From contig CM057481.1 of NCBI GenBank assembly GCA_030035585.1, positions 62,381,128-62,445,127 of the forward strand: a DNA stretch of 64,000 nt, in the 5' to 3' direction. Below, in pieces: positions 20,521 through 31,600 of this stretch (its first letter is position 1; every line of letters begins with the position of its first letter). Below the pieces are notes generated by a model. It saw only the letters and a program-made list of their open reading frames with translations. It was not told where the DNA came from and searched no databases. Source of the DNA: Dugong dugon (taxonomy: Eukaryota > Chordata > Mammalia > Sirenia > Dugongidae). The position numbers and the translations under genes are program-made.

Positions 20521-22125
20521 GGTTTTAATACACATACTGACTCTACTGGTTTTTATTCTGATCTTCCTCTTTGCCTTTTTTTTTTTTTTTTTAAAATATT
20601 CTCTTTTTTTTACTACGTTTTAGGTGAAAGTTTACAGCACAAATTAGTTTCTCATTCAAAAACTTATACATAAATTGTTTTGTAACACTGGTTGTAATCC
20701 CTGCAATGTGTCAACACTGTCCTTCTTCCCCTTTATGCCCCAAGTTCCCCGTGTCCAGGTTTTCTGTCCCTTCCTGCCTTTTCATCTTTGCTTCTGGGAT
20801 GGTGTTGCCCATTAGCTCTCCTATACTTGATTGAGCTAAGCACGTTCCTCATGTGTGTTATTGTTTATTTTATAGGCCTATCTAATAGTTGACTGAAAGG
20901 TTGGCTTCAGGAGTAGCTTCAGTTCTGAGTTAGCAGGGTGTCCCAGGGCCATAGTCTCGGGGGTCCCTCCAGTCTCTGTCAGACCAGTAAGTATAGTCTT
21001 TTTTTGTGAATTTGAATTTTGTTCTACACTTTAATCGTGCTCTGTCCAGAACCCTCTATGTGATCCCTGTCAGAGCGGTAGGTGGTGGTAGCCAGGCACC
21101 ACCTATTTCTTCTGGTCTCAGGCTGGTGGAGACTGGTTAACATAGTCCATCAGTCGTTCGGACTGTTATTTTCCTTGTATCTCTGGTTTTCTTAATTCTT
21201 CTTTGCTCCAAACATGATGGGATCAATAGACGTATTTTAGATGGATGCTCACAAACTTTTAAGACCCCAGACCCTAATCACCAAAGTAGAATGTAGAACA
21301 TTTTCTTTATGAACTATGTTATGCCAGTCCCCCAAGACCATGGTCCCTAGCTCTCAGCCCCAGTAACTCAGTCCCTTGAGGTGTTTGGATGTGTCTAGGA
21401 AGCTTCTATGGTTTTGCCTTGGTCAAGTTGTGCTGGCTTTCCCTATATTGTGTGTTGTCTTTCCTTTCACCAAAGTTAACACTTTTCCACTATCTTGTTA
21501 GTGATTTCCCATCCCCATGCTTCCTCTCCCTCCTAACCATCAAAAATTGCTTTTTTCTCTGTGTAACCTTTTCTTGAGTTTTTATAATAGTGGTCTCATA
21601 TCATATTCGTCCTTTTGTGATTGACTTATTTCATTCAGCATAATGCTCTCCAGATTCATCCATGTTGTGAGATGTTTTGCAGATTCATCATTGTTTTTTT
21701 TTTTATCATTGTATAGTATTCCACTGTGTGAATGTACCATAATTTGTTTATCCATTTGTCTGTTGATGGGCACTTAGGTTGTTTCCATGTTTTTGCTGTT
21801 GTGAATAATGCTGCAATGAACATGAGTTTGCATATGTCTATTCATGTGATGGCTCTTATTTCTCTAGGATATATTCCTAGGAGTGGAATTTCTGGATCAT
21901 ATGATATTTGTATTTCTAGCTTTTTAAGGAGGTATCATGTCATTTTCCACAGTGGTTGTACATTTACATTCCCACCAACAGTGCATAAGAGTTCTAATGG
22001 CCCTGCAACCTCTCCAACATTTGTTACTTTCTGTTTTTTTTTTTTTTTTTTGATTTGTGCCACTAATGTTGGGTTGAGATGGTATCTCATTGTAGTTTTG
22101 ATTTGCATTTCTCTAATGTCTAATG

Positions 22126-22170
22126 GGTCACTATGAGTTGGAATAGACTCAATAGCAATGGGTTAATGGG
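22126..22170 (+). mobile_element. 45-bp AfroSINE tail inserted in L1-B
   Basis: Reads GGTCACTATGAGTTGGAATA, GACTCAATAGCAATGGG and a short end. It is flanked by a perfect 12-bp duplication TAATGTCTAATG at 22114-22125 and 22171-22182. It is an extremely 5'-truncated SINE (or RTE-driven tail) insertion with a complete target duplication. Confidence 0.88.
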
Positions 22171-22257
22171 TAATGTCTAATGATCATGAGCATAACCTCG
22201 TGTGTAAGTTAGCCCCCTGAATGTCTTCTTGGTGTAGTGTCCATTCATATCATTTGC

Positions 22258-24240
22258 CTATTTTTTAATTGGATTATTTGTTTTTTTGTTATTGAGGTGT
22301 TGAAGTGTTCTATAGAGTTTAGAGATTAGACCATTGTCAGATGTGTCATAGCCAAAAATTTTTCCACAGTCTGTAGGTTCTCTTTTTACTCTTTTGGTGA
22401 AGTCTTTGGATGAGCATAAGTGTTTAATTTTCAGGAGCTCCCAGTCATCTAGTTTATTTTCTGGTGTTTGTGCATTGTTAGTTATAGTTTGTATTGAATT
22501 TATGCCGGGTATTAGGGTCCCTAGCATTGTCCCTAATTTTTCTTCCATGATCTTTATCATTTTAGATTTTATATTTAGATCTTTGATCCATTTTGAATTA
22601 GTTTTTGTATATGATGCAAGACATGGGTTCTGTTTCATTTTTTTACAGATGGACATCCAGTTTTGCCAGCACCCTTTGTTAAACAGACTGTGTTTTCCCA
22701 ATTTAATGGACTTTTGCCCTTTGGCAAAGATCCGCTGACCATTGGTAGATGGATTTACATCTGGGTTCTTGATTTTGTTCCATTGGTCTGTGTGTCTTTT
22801 GTAGTAGTACCAGGCTGTTTTGACTACCATGGCTGTATAGTAGGTTCTGAGATCAGGTAGTGTGAGGCCTCCTACTTAGTTCTTTTTCTTCAATAATGCT
22901 TTTCTTAACTAGGGCCTCTTTCCTTTCCACATAAAGTTGGTGATTAGTTTTTCCATCTCAATAAAGAATGCTGCTGGTGTTTTTATTAGGGTTGTGCTAT
23001 ATCTGTAGATTGCTTTGGATTAGATTGACATTTTCACAATGTTGCATCTTCCTATCCATGATCATGGTAAGTTTTTCCATTTATGTAAGTCTCTTTTGTT
23101 TTCTTGCAATAATATTTTGTAGTTTTCTTTATATAGGTCTTTTATGTCCTTGGTTAGATTTATTCCTAAGTATTTTATCTTTTTAGGTTTGATTATAAAT
23201 GGTATTGTTCTCCTGATTTCATTTTTGAAGTTCTCTTTGTTGATGTATAGGAATCCAACTGATTTTTGTATGTTTATCTTGTGTCCTGCTACTCTGCTGA
23301 ATCTTTCTATAAGTTCGAGTGGTTTTCTTGTGAAGTCTTTGGGGTTCTGTATGTATAGTATCATATCATTTGAGAATAGGGATAGTTTTACTTCTTCCTT
23401 TCCAATCTGGATGCCCTTTATTTATTTTTCTTGCCTTATTGCTCTAGCTAGGACTTCCAGCACAATGTTAAATAGGAGTGGTGATAAAGGGCATCCTTGT
23501 CTTGTTCCTGTTCTCTTTGGGAATGCTTTCAGCCTTCCTTTGTTGAGAATGATGTTGGCTGTTGGTTTTGTATAGACGCCCTTTATTATGTTGTGGAATT
23601 TCCCTTCTATTTCTGTTTTATTGAGAGTTTTTTTAAATCAGGAACAGGTGTTGGACTTTATCAAATGCCTTTTCTTTGTCAACTGAGATGATTATGTGAT
23701 TCTTTCTTTTGTTGTATTTATGTGGTGGATTACATTGATTGATTTTCTAATATTCAACCATCCTTACATACCTGGTATGAATCCTACTTGGTTGTGGTGT
23801 ATTATTTTTTCTATATGATGCTTAATTCTATTAGCTAGAACTTTGTTGAGAATTTTTGCATGTATATTCATGAGAGATATTGGTCTGTAATTTTCTTTTC
23901 TTGTGGTGTCTGTGCCTGGCTTTAGTATCAGGGTTATGCTGGCTTCATAGAATGAATTCAGGAGTATTCTTTCTTTTTCTACTCTCTGAAATAGTTTTAG
24001 TAGTAATGGTATAAGCTCTTCTCTGAATGTTTGGTAGAATTCTCCAGTGAAGCCATCTGTGCCAGGGCTTTTTTTTTATTGGGAGTTTTCTTTAATTACC
24101 TCTTCAATCTCTTCTCTTGTTAAGGGTTTTTTTTTTAGATTTTTTAATCTTAGTTTGTGTTAGTTTAGGTAGGTAGTGTGTTTCTAGATATTTGTCAATT
24201 TCTGTAGGTTTTCAAATTTGTTGAAGTATAATTTTTCATA
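22258..24240 (-). pseudogene. L1-B ORF2, C-terminal half (RT to C-terminal domain)
   Basis: Decayed LINE-1 ORF2. 22830-22258 is open for 190 codons and gives the C-terminal domain (AWYYYKRHTDQWNKI, SSKDFTKRVKREPTDCGKIF). 23364-23062 gives the RT end and thumb (RFSRVAGHKINIQKS, IKYLGINLTKDIKDLYKENY). Just before it, the RT active-site motif reads F-S-N-D-M at 23376-23362, where FADD is the family norm, so one catalytic Asp is Asn. Stops separate the segments. The half before about residue 500 is deleted. Confidence 0.87.
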
Positions 24241-24249
24241 GTAAGTGAC

Positions 24250-25019
24250 TTTTCATTTTTCTCGAGCTGCTCTCAGAGTCTTTCCTTGTCTTTGGTTTTG
24301 GCAAATGTGAATATGATATGTCTTGGTGACTTTCTTTTGAGGTCTGTCCTATATGGGGTTCATTGAGCTTCTTGGATGGTCAACTTTTCTTCTTTCATGA
24401 TACTTGGGACATTTTCTGCCAGCAAATCAACAATCTTCTCTGTGTTTTCCATTTTTTCCCTGTTCTGGGACTTCAGTGACACTCAAATTTTTGCTCTTGA
24501 TTGTGCCACATAATTCTTAGGTTTTTTAATTCTTTTCTCTGATTTTTCCCCAAACAAACTGGTGTCTGTGAATTTGCCTTCAATCTTGCTGATTCTGTCT
24601 TCCATTTTTTTCAAATTTGCTCCTAAACCTTCTATTGAGTTGTCCATTTCTGAAATTTTGTTATCTTTAGATTTATAGTGCCTCTTTCTGTGTGATTGCT
24701 AATTGTTTATTTATTTTGACGTTTTGTTGTCATATCATTTTCCTGAATTCTTCTATTGCTTTATCCGTGTTATTCTTGATTTGGCTATGTTTTGATTGGT
24801 TTTGTCTGTGTTTTCCCTGATTTTGTCTATTTTTTTCCTTGGTTTTGTCTCCTAATCTCTTGGAGATCCCTAAATATTAATCTTTGGATTCCATATCAAG
24901 TAGTTCCACTGCCTTTTCTTCTGCTGGAAGGTCATCTGTTTCTTTATTTTGGTGATTTGCTAGAGCCATTTTGTCCTGATTTATATATGTTTTGATATTG
25001 TCTGCTGTCTCTGAGACAT
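24250..25019 (-). pseudogene. L1-B ORF1, N-terminal and middle part
   Basis: Recognised by DNA similarity to ORF1 of L1-A (TTGGTTTTGGCAAATGTGAA, TATGGGGTTCATTGAGCTTC, TTCTTGGATGGTCAACTTTT). The probable ATG is at 25019-25017, aligned with the start in L1-A. It is saturated with frameshifts, and no long ORF remains. The coiled-coil stretch (24560-24860) carries extra T-rich repeats on the plus strand (TTTTGTCTATTTTTTTCC), suggesting tandem change in this region. Confidence 0.75.
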
Positions 25020-25379
25020 TAAGGTACTATTTTCTGTATCTATTGATTATATGTTCCTTTGTTTCATCTTCTTTGTTTTGTTTTGATATGTCAGGGAGTG
25101 TGGGCTGGGTGTGTTTTGCTACTTGCTCATCTGTGGGCACAATATCTCTCATCACCTTGTCCAGATGGGTGGGACAACAACAGGCAAGGGGAACCTGCTT
25201 CATTGTACACTGGTTTGGTGAGGTGGGTCATGGGTGGGTACTGTCTGCCTACTGGTGTTGGTTTAGTGGTGTGGGAGCATTCATAGCCCCTTGCTGGAGA
25301 GTTGGGAGTGTCAGACCAGGAGTGGTGCAGGCTCACTTCCCTCAATTCAGAAGCTGGTAGAGTGGCAGGAGGGGAGGGG

Positions 25380-26110
25380 CAGTGTGAGCCCAGTGTGGCG
25401 ATGGGCTGAGCTGAGGAGGTTCTAGCTGTAGCGGCACCATGAGGGCCAGTAGGAAGGGAGGTGGTGTATGGGGCTAGGTGGGGGAACAAAGAAAAGAGAG
25501 AAAAAAAGGGTAACTGGTGGGTGTGGGTGGAGCAGACCTGGGGACCAGTGGAAGGGGGGTGAGGTGTCAAAGGGGCTATGAGGGAGGGAGAAAGAAAAGG
25601 AAAAAAAGGGAAACAAAAAAAATAGCATGGTGGGAACAAGCTGGTGGGGTGGAGGGGACCCAGGCTGACTGCTGGCCAGTAGCTCTCCACCAGTGATGCA
25701 GTGTGTCCCAGTGGGAAGGGATAGAGATGGCATATGGGGCTAAGTGTAGAGGGAGAAAATAAAGGAGAAAAGGAAAAAAAATGGGGAGGTGGGAGCCAGT
25801 AGTTGAGGGTGGGGAGCACCGAGGCCGGTGGCAGGCTGGTAGCTGTCTACCCACAGTGGGGTGGTGTGGCCTGGGGGGAAGGGGAGGGGGAAAGAAAAGG
25901 AAGTAAGGTTAAAAAAATTAAAAAATGGCATGGCAGGGGCTGGTGGGTGGGGGCTGGGTGGACCCACTCTGATAGTGGGGTGGTAGCTCTCTAGCCGAGC
26001 AGTGCAGTGTAACCCATAGGGAAAGCATGTGGGTGGCAAATGGGGCTAGGTGGGAGCGAGAAAGAAAAGGAAGAAAGGGGAAAAAAAAATGGCACAGGAG
26101 GAGCTGGCAG
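25380..26110 (-). repeat. L1-B 5'UTR tandem G-rich monomers
   Basis: A landmark of GGGGCTA or GGCCTGG followed by a GGAGAAAGAAAAGG-type purine block recurs near 25459, 25562, 25730, 25865 and 26033. The period is about 100 to 170 bp. Between landmarks lies CAGTGGGG or GGTGGTAGCTCTC-like sequence. The sense strand is C/T-rich, so it has few stops and yields a spurious 230-codon proline-rich ORF (25819-25127). Confidence 0.7.
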
Positions 26111-28377
26111 GTACCCTATACCTTTCTGTTGTTTGTTTCTCTGTACTTCTATGGAATGTCTTCTCATCTTATTTTTCTTTAATATAATCTTACTCATTGC
26201 ATCCAAGTCAATTTTTCATTATTTTAAATAATATTTCATTGTGTTTTTGGTGTAAGCTTAGACAACTTGCTAGGTTCCCATTTGACAATTTCCACACAAA
26301 TTGTTCAGTGACATTAATTGCATTTTTCACAATGTGCCAGCATTCGCTTTAATTATGTTCTGGTTTTTCCATTTCCAGTACTCTAGCTTCCCTGCCCCTT
26401 TATCTTCTCATCTTTGCGTTAGTGTAAATGTTGACCTTTTGGTTTCATATAGATGGTTTTTTAGTACAGCATCATTCTTGCAGGTATTGTCCTTTATTTT
26501 GTGTCTCACTCTGCCATTTCGCCAAAATGTGATCTCAGTATAATTTTGGTTCAGGTTTTAAAGAGTGTCTCAGGTGATAGTCTCAGGGAGTCCTCTGGTC
26601 TCAACTGGTCCAGTTAGTCTGGACTTTTTTTTTAAGAATTTGAGTTTTGTCCTACCTTTTCCTCCCATTCAGTCCGGGACCATCTATCATGACTCTGGTC
26701 AGATTGGTCAGTGGTGGTAGCCAGGTATCATCTAGTTCTTTTAGTCTCAGAGTAGGTGAGGCCATGGCTCGTGTAGGCAATTAGCCTTGCAGACTTGTTT
26801 CTTCTCTGAGATTTTGGTTACCTTCTTACTCTTTTGCTCCTGATGAGCAGAGACCAATAACTGTATCTAGATGACTGTTCACAAGGTTTTAAGACCCCAG
26901 ATACTATTCATGTTACTATGATGCATAACATGAACTTTGTGACCTGTATTATACCAATTGACTGAATTGTCCCATGAAACTATGGTCCTAAGCTTTCACA
27001 CCTAGAAAACCAATCTTGGAAGGTGTTTGGTCATGTCTGAGGAATATCCATAGTTGTGTCTTCATTGTATACATGTGCCTGCCCACACATATCTGTATTT
27101 ATATGTACATACAGATACTTTCATCTGTTCTCACATATGTATACAGCTGTACTTACCTTATACTTACACGTCTATACTCATCCATATGGGATCTTACACT
27201 CATTTTTCGGTCTTTGTTGGAGTTGTTTGCCATCTTACATATGTCAAATTCTTTAGTACAGGCATCCTTTTCTCTTCTTAGCAACATAATTTGCTTTGGT
27301 CATTCTGTGCTCACTATACCCACATTCGGTGCCACTTTTCCCATCACCAAAACAAACAAGTAGCTATGATCTAAAGTGTGCTTCCCACTCCCCCCACCTC
27401 TCCCTGATAACTTCCAATGAACATTGGTCTCTTTATATATGTATATGTTCTTGTCTTCTTATAAAAGAGGGATCATACAATTTTTGTCCTTATGTGCTTG
27501 ACTTATTTTACTTAGCATTATGCCCTCCAGGTCCATCATGTTATAATATGTTTCACAGACTCATTATTGTTCTTTATGGTTGCATAGTATTCCATTGTAT
27601 ATATGTACCACATTTTGCTTATCCATTCATCTGCTGATGAGCACTCTAGTTGTTTTCAGTTTTTTCAATAATGCTGCAATGAGCATAGTTATGCCTATGT
27701 CTGTGTCAGTACTTTTCAGTCTTTAGGGTATATACCTGGGAGAGAAATTGCTGTATCATAAGGTACTTCTATTTCTAGTTCTTTGAGGAAGTGTCATATC
27801 ATTTTCATAGTGGTTGTATCATTTTACAGTCCTACCAATAGGATTGGTGTCAACTCTTCTCTGAATGTTTTGTGGAATTCCCCAGTATAACCACCTGGTC
27901 CTCAGCTTTTTTTTGGTCAGCAGTTTTTTAATGACATTTTCCATCTTTTCTATTATAATGGGTCTGTTTAAGTTTTCTACCTCTGTTCGTGTTAGTTTAG
28001 GTAGGTAGTGTGTTTCTAGGAATTTGCCTGTTTCATCTAGGTTTTCAAATTTGTTGGAGTACAATTTTTCATAGTAATCTATTATGATCCTCTTTATCTC
28101 AGTTGGATCTGTTGTAATGTCTCTAGTTTCATTTCTTAATTTGGTTGTTTACCTCTTCTGGTTTTTTTCTTTTGTTAGTCTAGCCAGTGATTTTTCTGTT
28201 TTATTGATCCTTTTGAAGAACCAACTTCTGGTTTTGATGATCCTTTGTGTTGTTTTTCTATTTTATTTCTGCCCTGGTCTTTACTATTTCCTTTTTTTCT
28301 GGTACCTTAGGCTTCTTTTGTTTTTCTTTTCCAATTCGTTCAATTTGTCACATTAAGTTATTGATTTTGGATCTCCT

Positions 28378-29485
28378 TTTTTTTGTTGCAATACTTGTTT
28401 TTATTGTGCTTTAGGTGAAAGTTTACAGAGCAAATTAGTTCCTTATTAAATAGTTAATACACAAATTGTTTTGTGACATTGGTTGCCAACCCCACAATGT
28501 GTCAACCCTCTCCCTTTCTCCACCCTAGGTTTCTTGTTTCCATTCATCCACTTTTCCTGTTCCTTCCTGCCTTTTTGTCTTTGCTTTTGGGCTAGTGTGC
28601 CCATTAGTTTCATATACATGATCGAACTATGAATCACAACCCTCATGTGTGTTATTGTTGGACCTATAGACTTGTCTAATCTTTGACTGAAGGGTGAACC
28701 TCAGGAGTGACTTCAGCACTGTCTTAGTAATCTAGTGCCACTATAACAGAAATACCGCAAGTGGATGGCTTTAACAAAGATAAGTTTATTTTCTCACAGT
28801 CTAATAGGCTACAAGTCCAAATTCAGGGCCTCTGCTCCAGGGGAGGGCTTTCTGTCTCTGTCCACTCTGGAAGAAGGTCCTCATTGTCATCAATCTTCTT
28901 TTGGGCTGAGAGCATCTCTGCTCCCGGGACTGCTTTCTTGGTAGTATGATGTTCCCAACTCTCTGCTTGCTTCTCTTTCTTTTCATCTTTTGTAAGATAA
29001 AAGGTAGTGCAGGCCACACCCGAGGGAAACCCCCTTTACATTGGATCAGGGATGTGATCTTAGTAAGGGTGTTATACAATCTTACCCTAATCCTTTTTAA
29101 CATAAAATTACAATCACAAAATGGAGGATAACCACACAATACTGGGAATCATGGCCTAGCCAAATTGATACACACATTTTTTGAGAGGAATAATACAATC
29201 CATGACAAGCCCTGTGTTAAGAGGGTGTCCAGGAGCCATACTCTTGGGGTTTCTCCAGTCTCTGTTAGACCAGCAAGCCTAATCTTTTGTTGTTGTTGTG
29301 AGTTTGAATTTTGTTCTACATTTTTCTCTCTCTGTCCGGGACCCTCTTTGTGATCCCTGACAGTAGGTGGTGGTAACTGGGCACCATCTAGTTGTTCTGG
29401 GTTCAGTCTGGTGGAGATTGTGGTAGTTGTGGTCCATTAGTCCTTTGGACTAATCTTTCCCTTGTGTCTTTGGTCTTAATCTTTC
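28378..29485 (-). mobile_element. L1-D: 3'UTR fragment inserted in L1-C
   Basis: Starts with a T-rich end (CTCCTTTTTTTTGTTGCAAT), then TTTAGGTGAAAGTTTACAGA and GTTGCCAACCCCACAATGTG, matching the 3'UTR of L1-B at 20620-20700. It is 5' truncated within the 3'UTR near 29485 (TTAGTCCTTTGGACTAATC just before the edge). A solo LTR at 28720-29207 interrupts it. Confidence 0.85.
28720..29207 (-). mobile_element. Solo MaLR-type LTR inside L1-D
   Basis: Starts TGTCTTAGTAATCTAGTGCC and ends TACAATCCATGACA, the same family as the LTRs of MaLR A and B. Flanks AGCAC (28715-28719) and AGCCC (29208-29212) match at 4 of 5 bases, consistent with a 5-bp duplication with one later change. No internal region is present, so it is probably the product of LTR-LTR recombination. 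Confidence 0.87.
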
Positions 29486-30713
29486 TTCTTTTTTAATGTA
29501 GGCATCTATTGCTTTGAATTTCCCTCTGAGTATTATTTTTGCTGTGTCCCAAAGGTTTTGATATGTTGTGTTTTCATTTTAATTTGATTCTAAGAATTTT
29601 TTTAATTTCACTTTTGATTTCTTTTATGATCCAATAGTGTTTTAGTAGTGTATTATTTAGTTTTAATGTGTTCAGATTTTTCTTTATTTTTCCTGTTGTT
29701 GATTTCTAGCTTCATACAGTTATGGTCTCAGAAGATGCTTTATATGATTTCAATATTTTTAAATTTGTTGAGACTTGTTTTCTGTCTTTGCATATGGTTT
29801 ATTCTGGAAAATGATCCATGTGCACTTATGAAAAATGTGTATTGCTCTTATGATGGGTGGAGTGTTCTATATATGTCCATTAGGTCCAATTGGCTTATGG
29901 TTTTATTTAAGTTCTCATTGTCCTCAGTCAGCTCCTTTTTAGATGTTATGTCTAGAATTGAAAGTGGTGTGTTGAAGCCCCTTACTATTATTGTAGAGTT
30001 GTCTATTTCTCCTTTGGTATTGGTATTTGTTTCATGTATTTTGGTGCATTGTTTTTAAGTGCATATATATTTATAATTGTTATGCTTTCTTGCTGAATTG
30101 ACCCTTTTATTATTATGTAATGTCCTTCTTTATTTCTTGTAATAGAATTTGATTTAAAGTCTATTTTATCTGATATCAGTATGGCCACCCCTGCTCTTTT
30201 TTTTTAATTGGTTCTGTGGAATATTTTTTTCCATCCTTTTATGTTCAGTCTATTTGCGTCCTTCTGTCTAAAGTGTGTTTCTTGTAGACAGCAAAAGGGT
30301 GGATCATGTTTTTTATTCATTCTGCCACTCTCTGTCTTTTGCATGAGAGTTTACACCATTTACATTTAAGGTTATTACTGAAAATGAAGGGTCTACCTCA
30401 TTCGTTTTGCTGTTTGTTTGAGTGTTTCATATCTTTTTTTGTCTTTCTATTCTCATTTTTTGTTATTATTTGTATTTGGCTGCTTTAAAACTTTTTTTTC
30501 CTTCTTTTCTTTTTTTAGGTGATTTCATACTGGTTACTACATGTTACATTACACAACTTGCAAATGTGACAACATTTAATGTATGAACAACAGGTAACAT
30601 ACAACATTAGCATATTAAATCTATTCCTGATTTGCTCCTTTCTCCGTATTTTCTGTTGGTGACTCTGCATTAATGTCATTGTACATCTTATATCTGATAA
30701 GTTTACTTTATAG

Positions 30714-31600
30714 CTATTTCTTATGAACTTGATGTTGTATTGCTTGCAGGATTAAATTATTGAGTTTAGTCCCTAAAAATATCATATCCTTTTTCCTTAT
30801 TATTGCCCATGTTGTTGAGTTTTTTGGAGATCTGTCTCTTTCTCTCCCCTTCCGCATGTAAAAATTTGAGTATTTGTTTAATGTTCTTGCCTTTCCATTT
30901 GGAGAACTCCCTTGAGTAATACTTGAAGAGCTGGTCTGGTAGTGGCAAATTCCCACAGCTTCTGTTTATTTGGGAATGTCTTTATCCCCCCCACCCCCGC
31001 ACCTTGTTTGAATGACCACTTTGCTGGGTAAAGAATTCTTTGTTGGCCATTTTTTTTCCCCAATATTTTATATACGTTGCTCCATTGTTTTCTGGCCTCT
31101 AGAGTTTCTGGTGAGAAATCTTCACTGATTCCTATGAAGAAAGCTTGGTAGGTTATATTTTTCTCTTGGTGCTTTCAGAATTCTCTCCTTGACTTTGTTT
31201 TTCAGGGATTTTATTAGAATGTGATGCAAGGTAGATCTTTTTGTATGTATTCTAATTAGAGTTCGTGTACCTTCCTGTATTTGCAGGCTTGGTTCTCTGT
31301 GCAGGTCTGGGAAATTCTCTATGATTAACTCTTGGAAAATTCTTTCTATACTTTTATTATTGTCTTGGTGCTCTGGAATTCCAATAAATTCTAATATTAG
31401 ATTTCTAAATTCAATCTCATATTTACATTTGGCTTTGTTCACTTATCTTTGTTCTTTTCTCTTGTTTCTCTTGAGATGATAAATTCAGTTACTCTGTCTT
31501 CTAGTTCACTTACTCTATCTTCTGTCTGTTTGACTCTATTTTTGAGTGTTTCTCTTCATTTTCTAGTTCAGTGGGTTTTATTCTTCAGTGACAGTCATTC
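30714..31600 (-). pseudogene. L1-C ORF1 remnant
   Basis: 31442-31122 reads FIGIPEHQDNNKSIERIFQE, ENFPDLHREPSLQIQE and LKAPREKYNLPS, the RRM and linker of LINE-1 ORF1p. 31063-30878 and 30956-30714 continue in other frames with YPAKWSFKQG, FPNKQKLWEF and LQVLLKGVL, the C-terminal domain. The segment upstream of 31442 (coiled coil) is visible only as DNA. Non-functional. Confidence 0.82.

Larger units (their letters stand above)
20575..26115 (-). mobile_element. L1-B: LINE-1 with internal deletion and tandem-monomer 5'UTR
   Basis: Minus-strand L1 reading right to left. The 3' poly-A appears as a T-tract at 20578-20593, then the 3'UTR (about 20600-21600), ORF2 C-terminal half (22258-24240), ORF1 (24250-25019) and a G-rich 5'UTR to about 26115. 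At 24240-24250 the ORF2 RT region joins ORF1 directly, so roughly the first half of ORF2 and the end of ORF1 are missing. A 45-bp SINE tail is inserted at 22126. The 5' end lacks the sequence seen in L1-A, so it is either another subfamily or truncated. Confidence 0.9.
27846..30420 (-). pseudogene. L1-C ORF2 remnant (RT and endonuclease), interrupted
   Basis: Two blocks separated by L1-D. 28064-27846 translates to NKFENLDETGKFLETHYLPK and ENLNRPIIIEK, which precede the RT core in L1 ORF2. 30188-30003 gives AILISDKIDFKSNSI and GHYIIIKGSIQQESITIINI of the endonuclease. Multiple stops and frameshifts; the RT catalytic centre and C-terminus are lost in the deletion near 27845. Confidence 0.8.

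Noticed and set aside
25127-25819. 230-codon minus-strand ORF, proline/serine-rich, the longest in the window
   Set aside because: It lies in the C/T-rich sense strand of the L1-B 5'UTR monomers. Other frames are open over the same span, and composition is low complexity. Lack of stops is explained by base composition.
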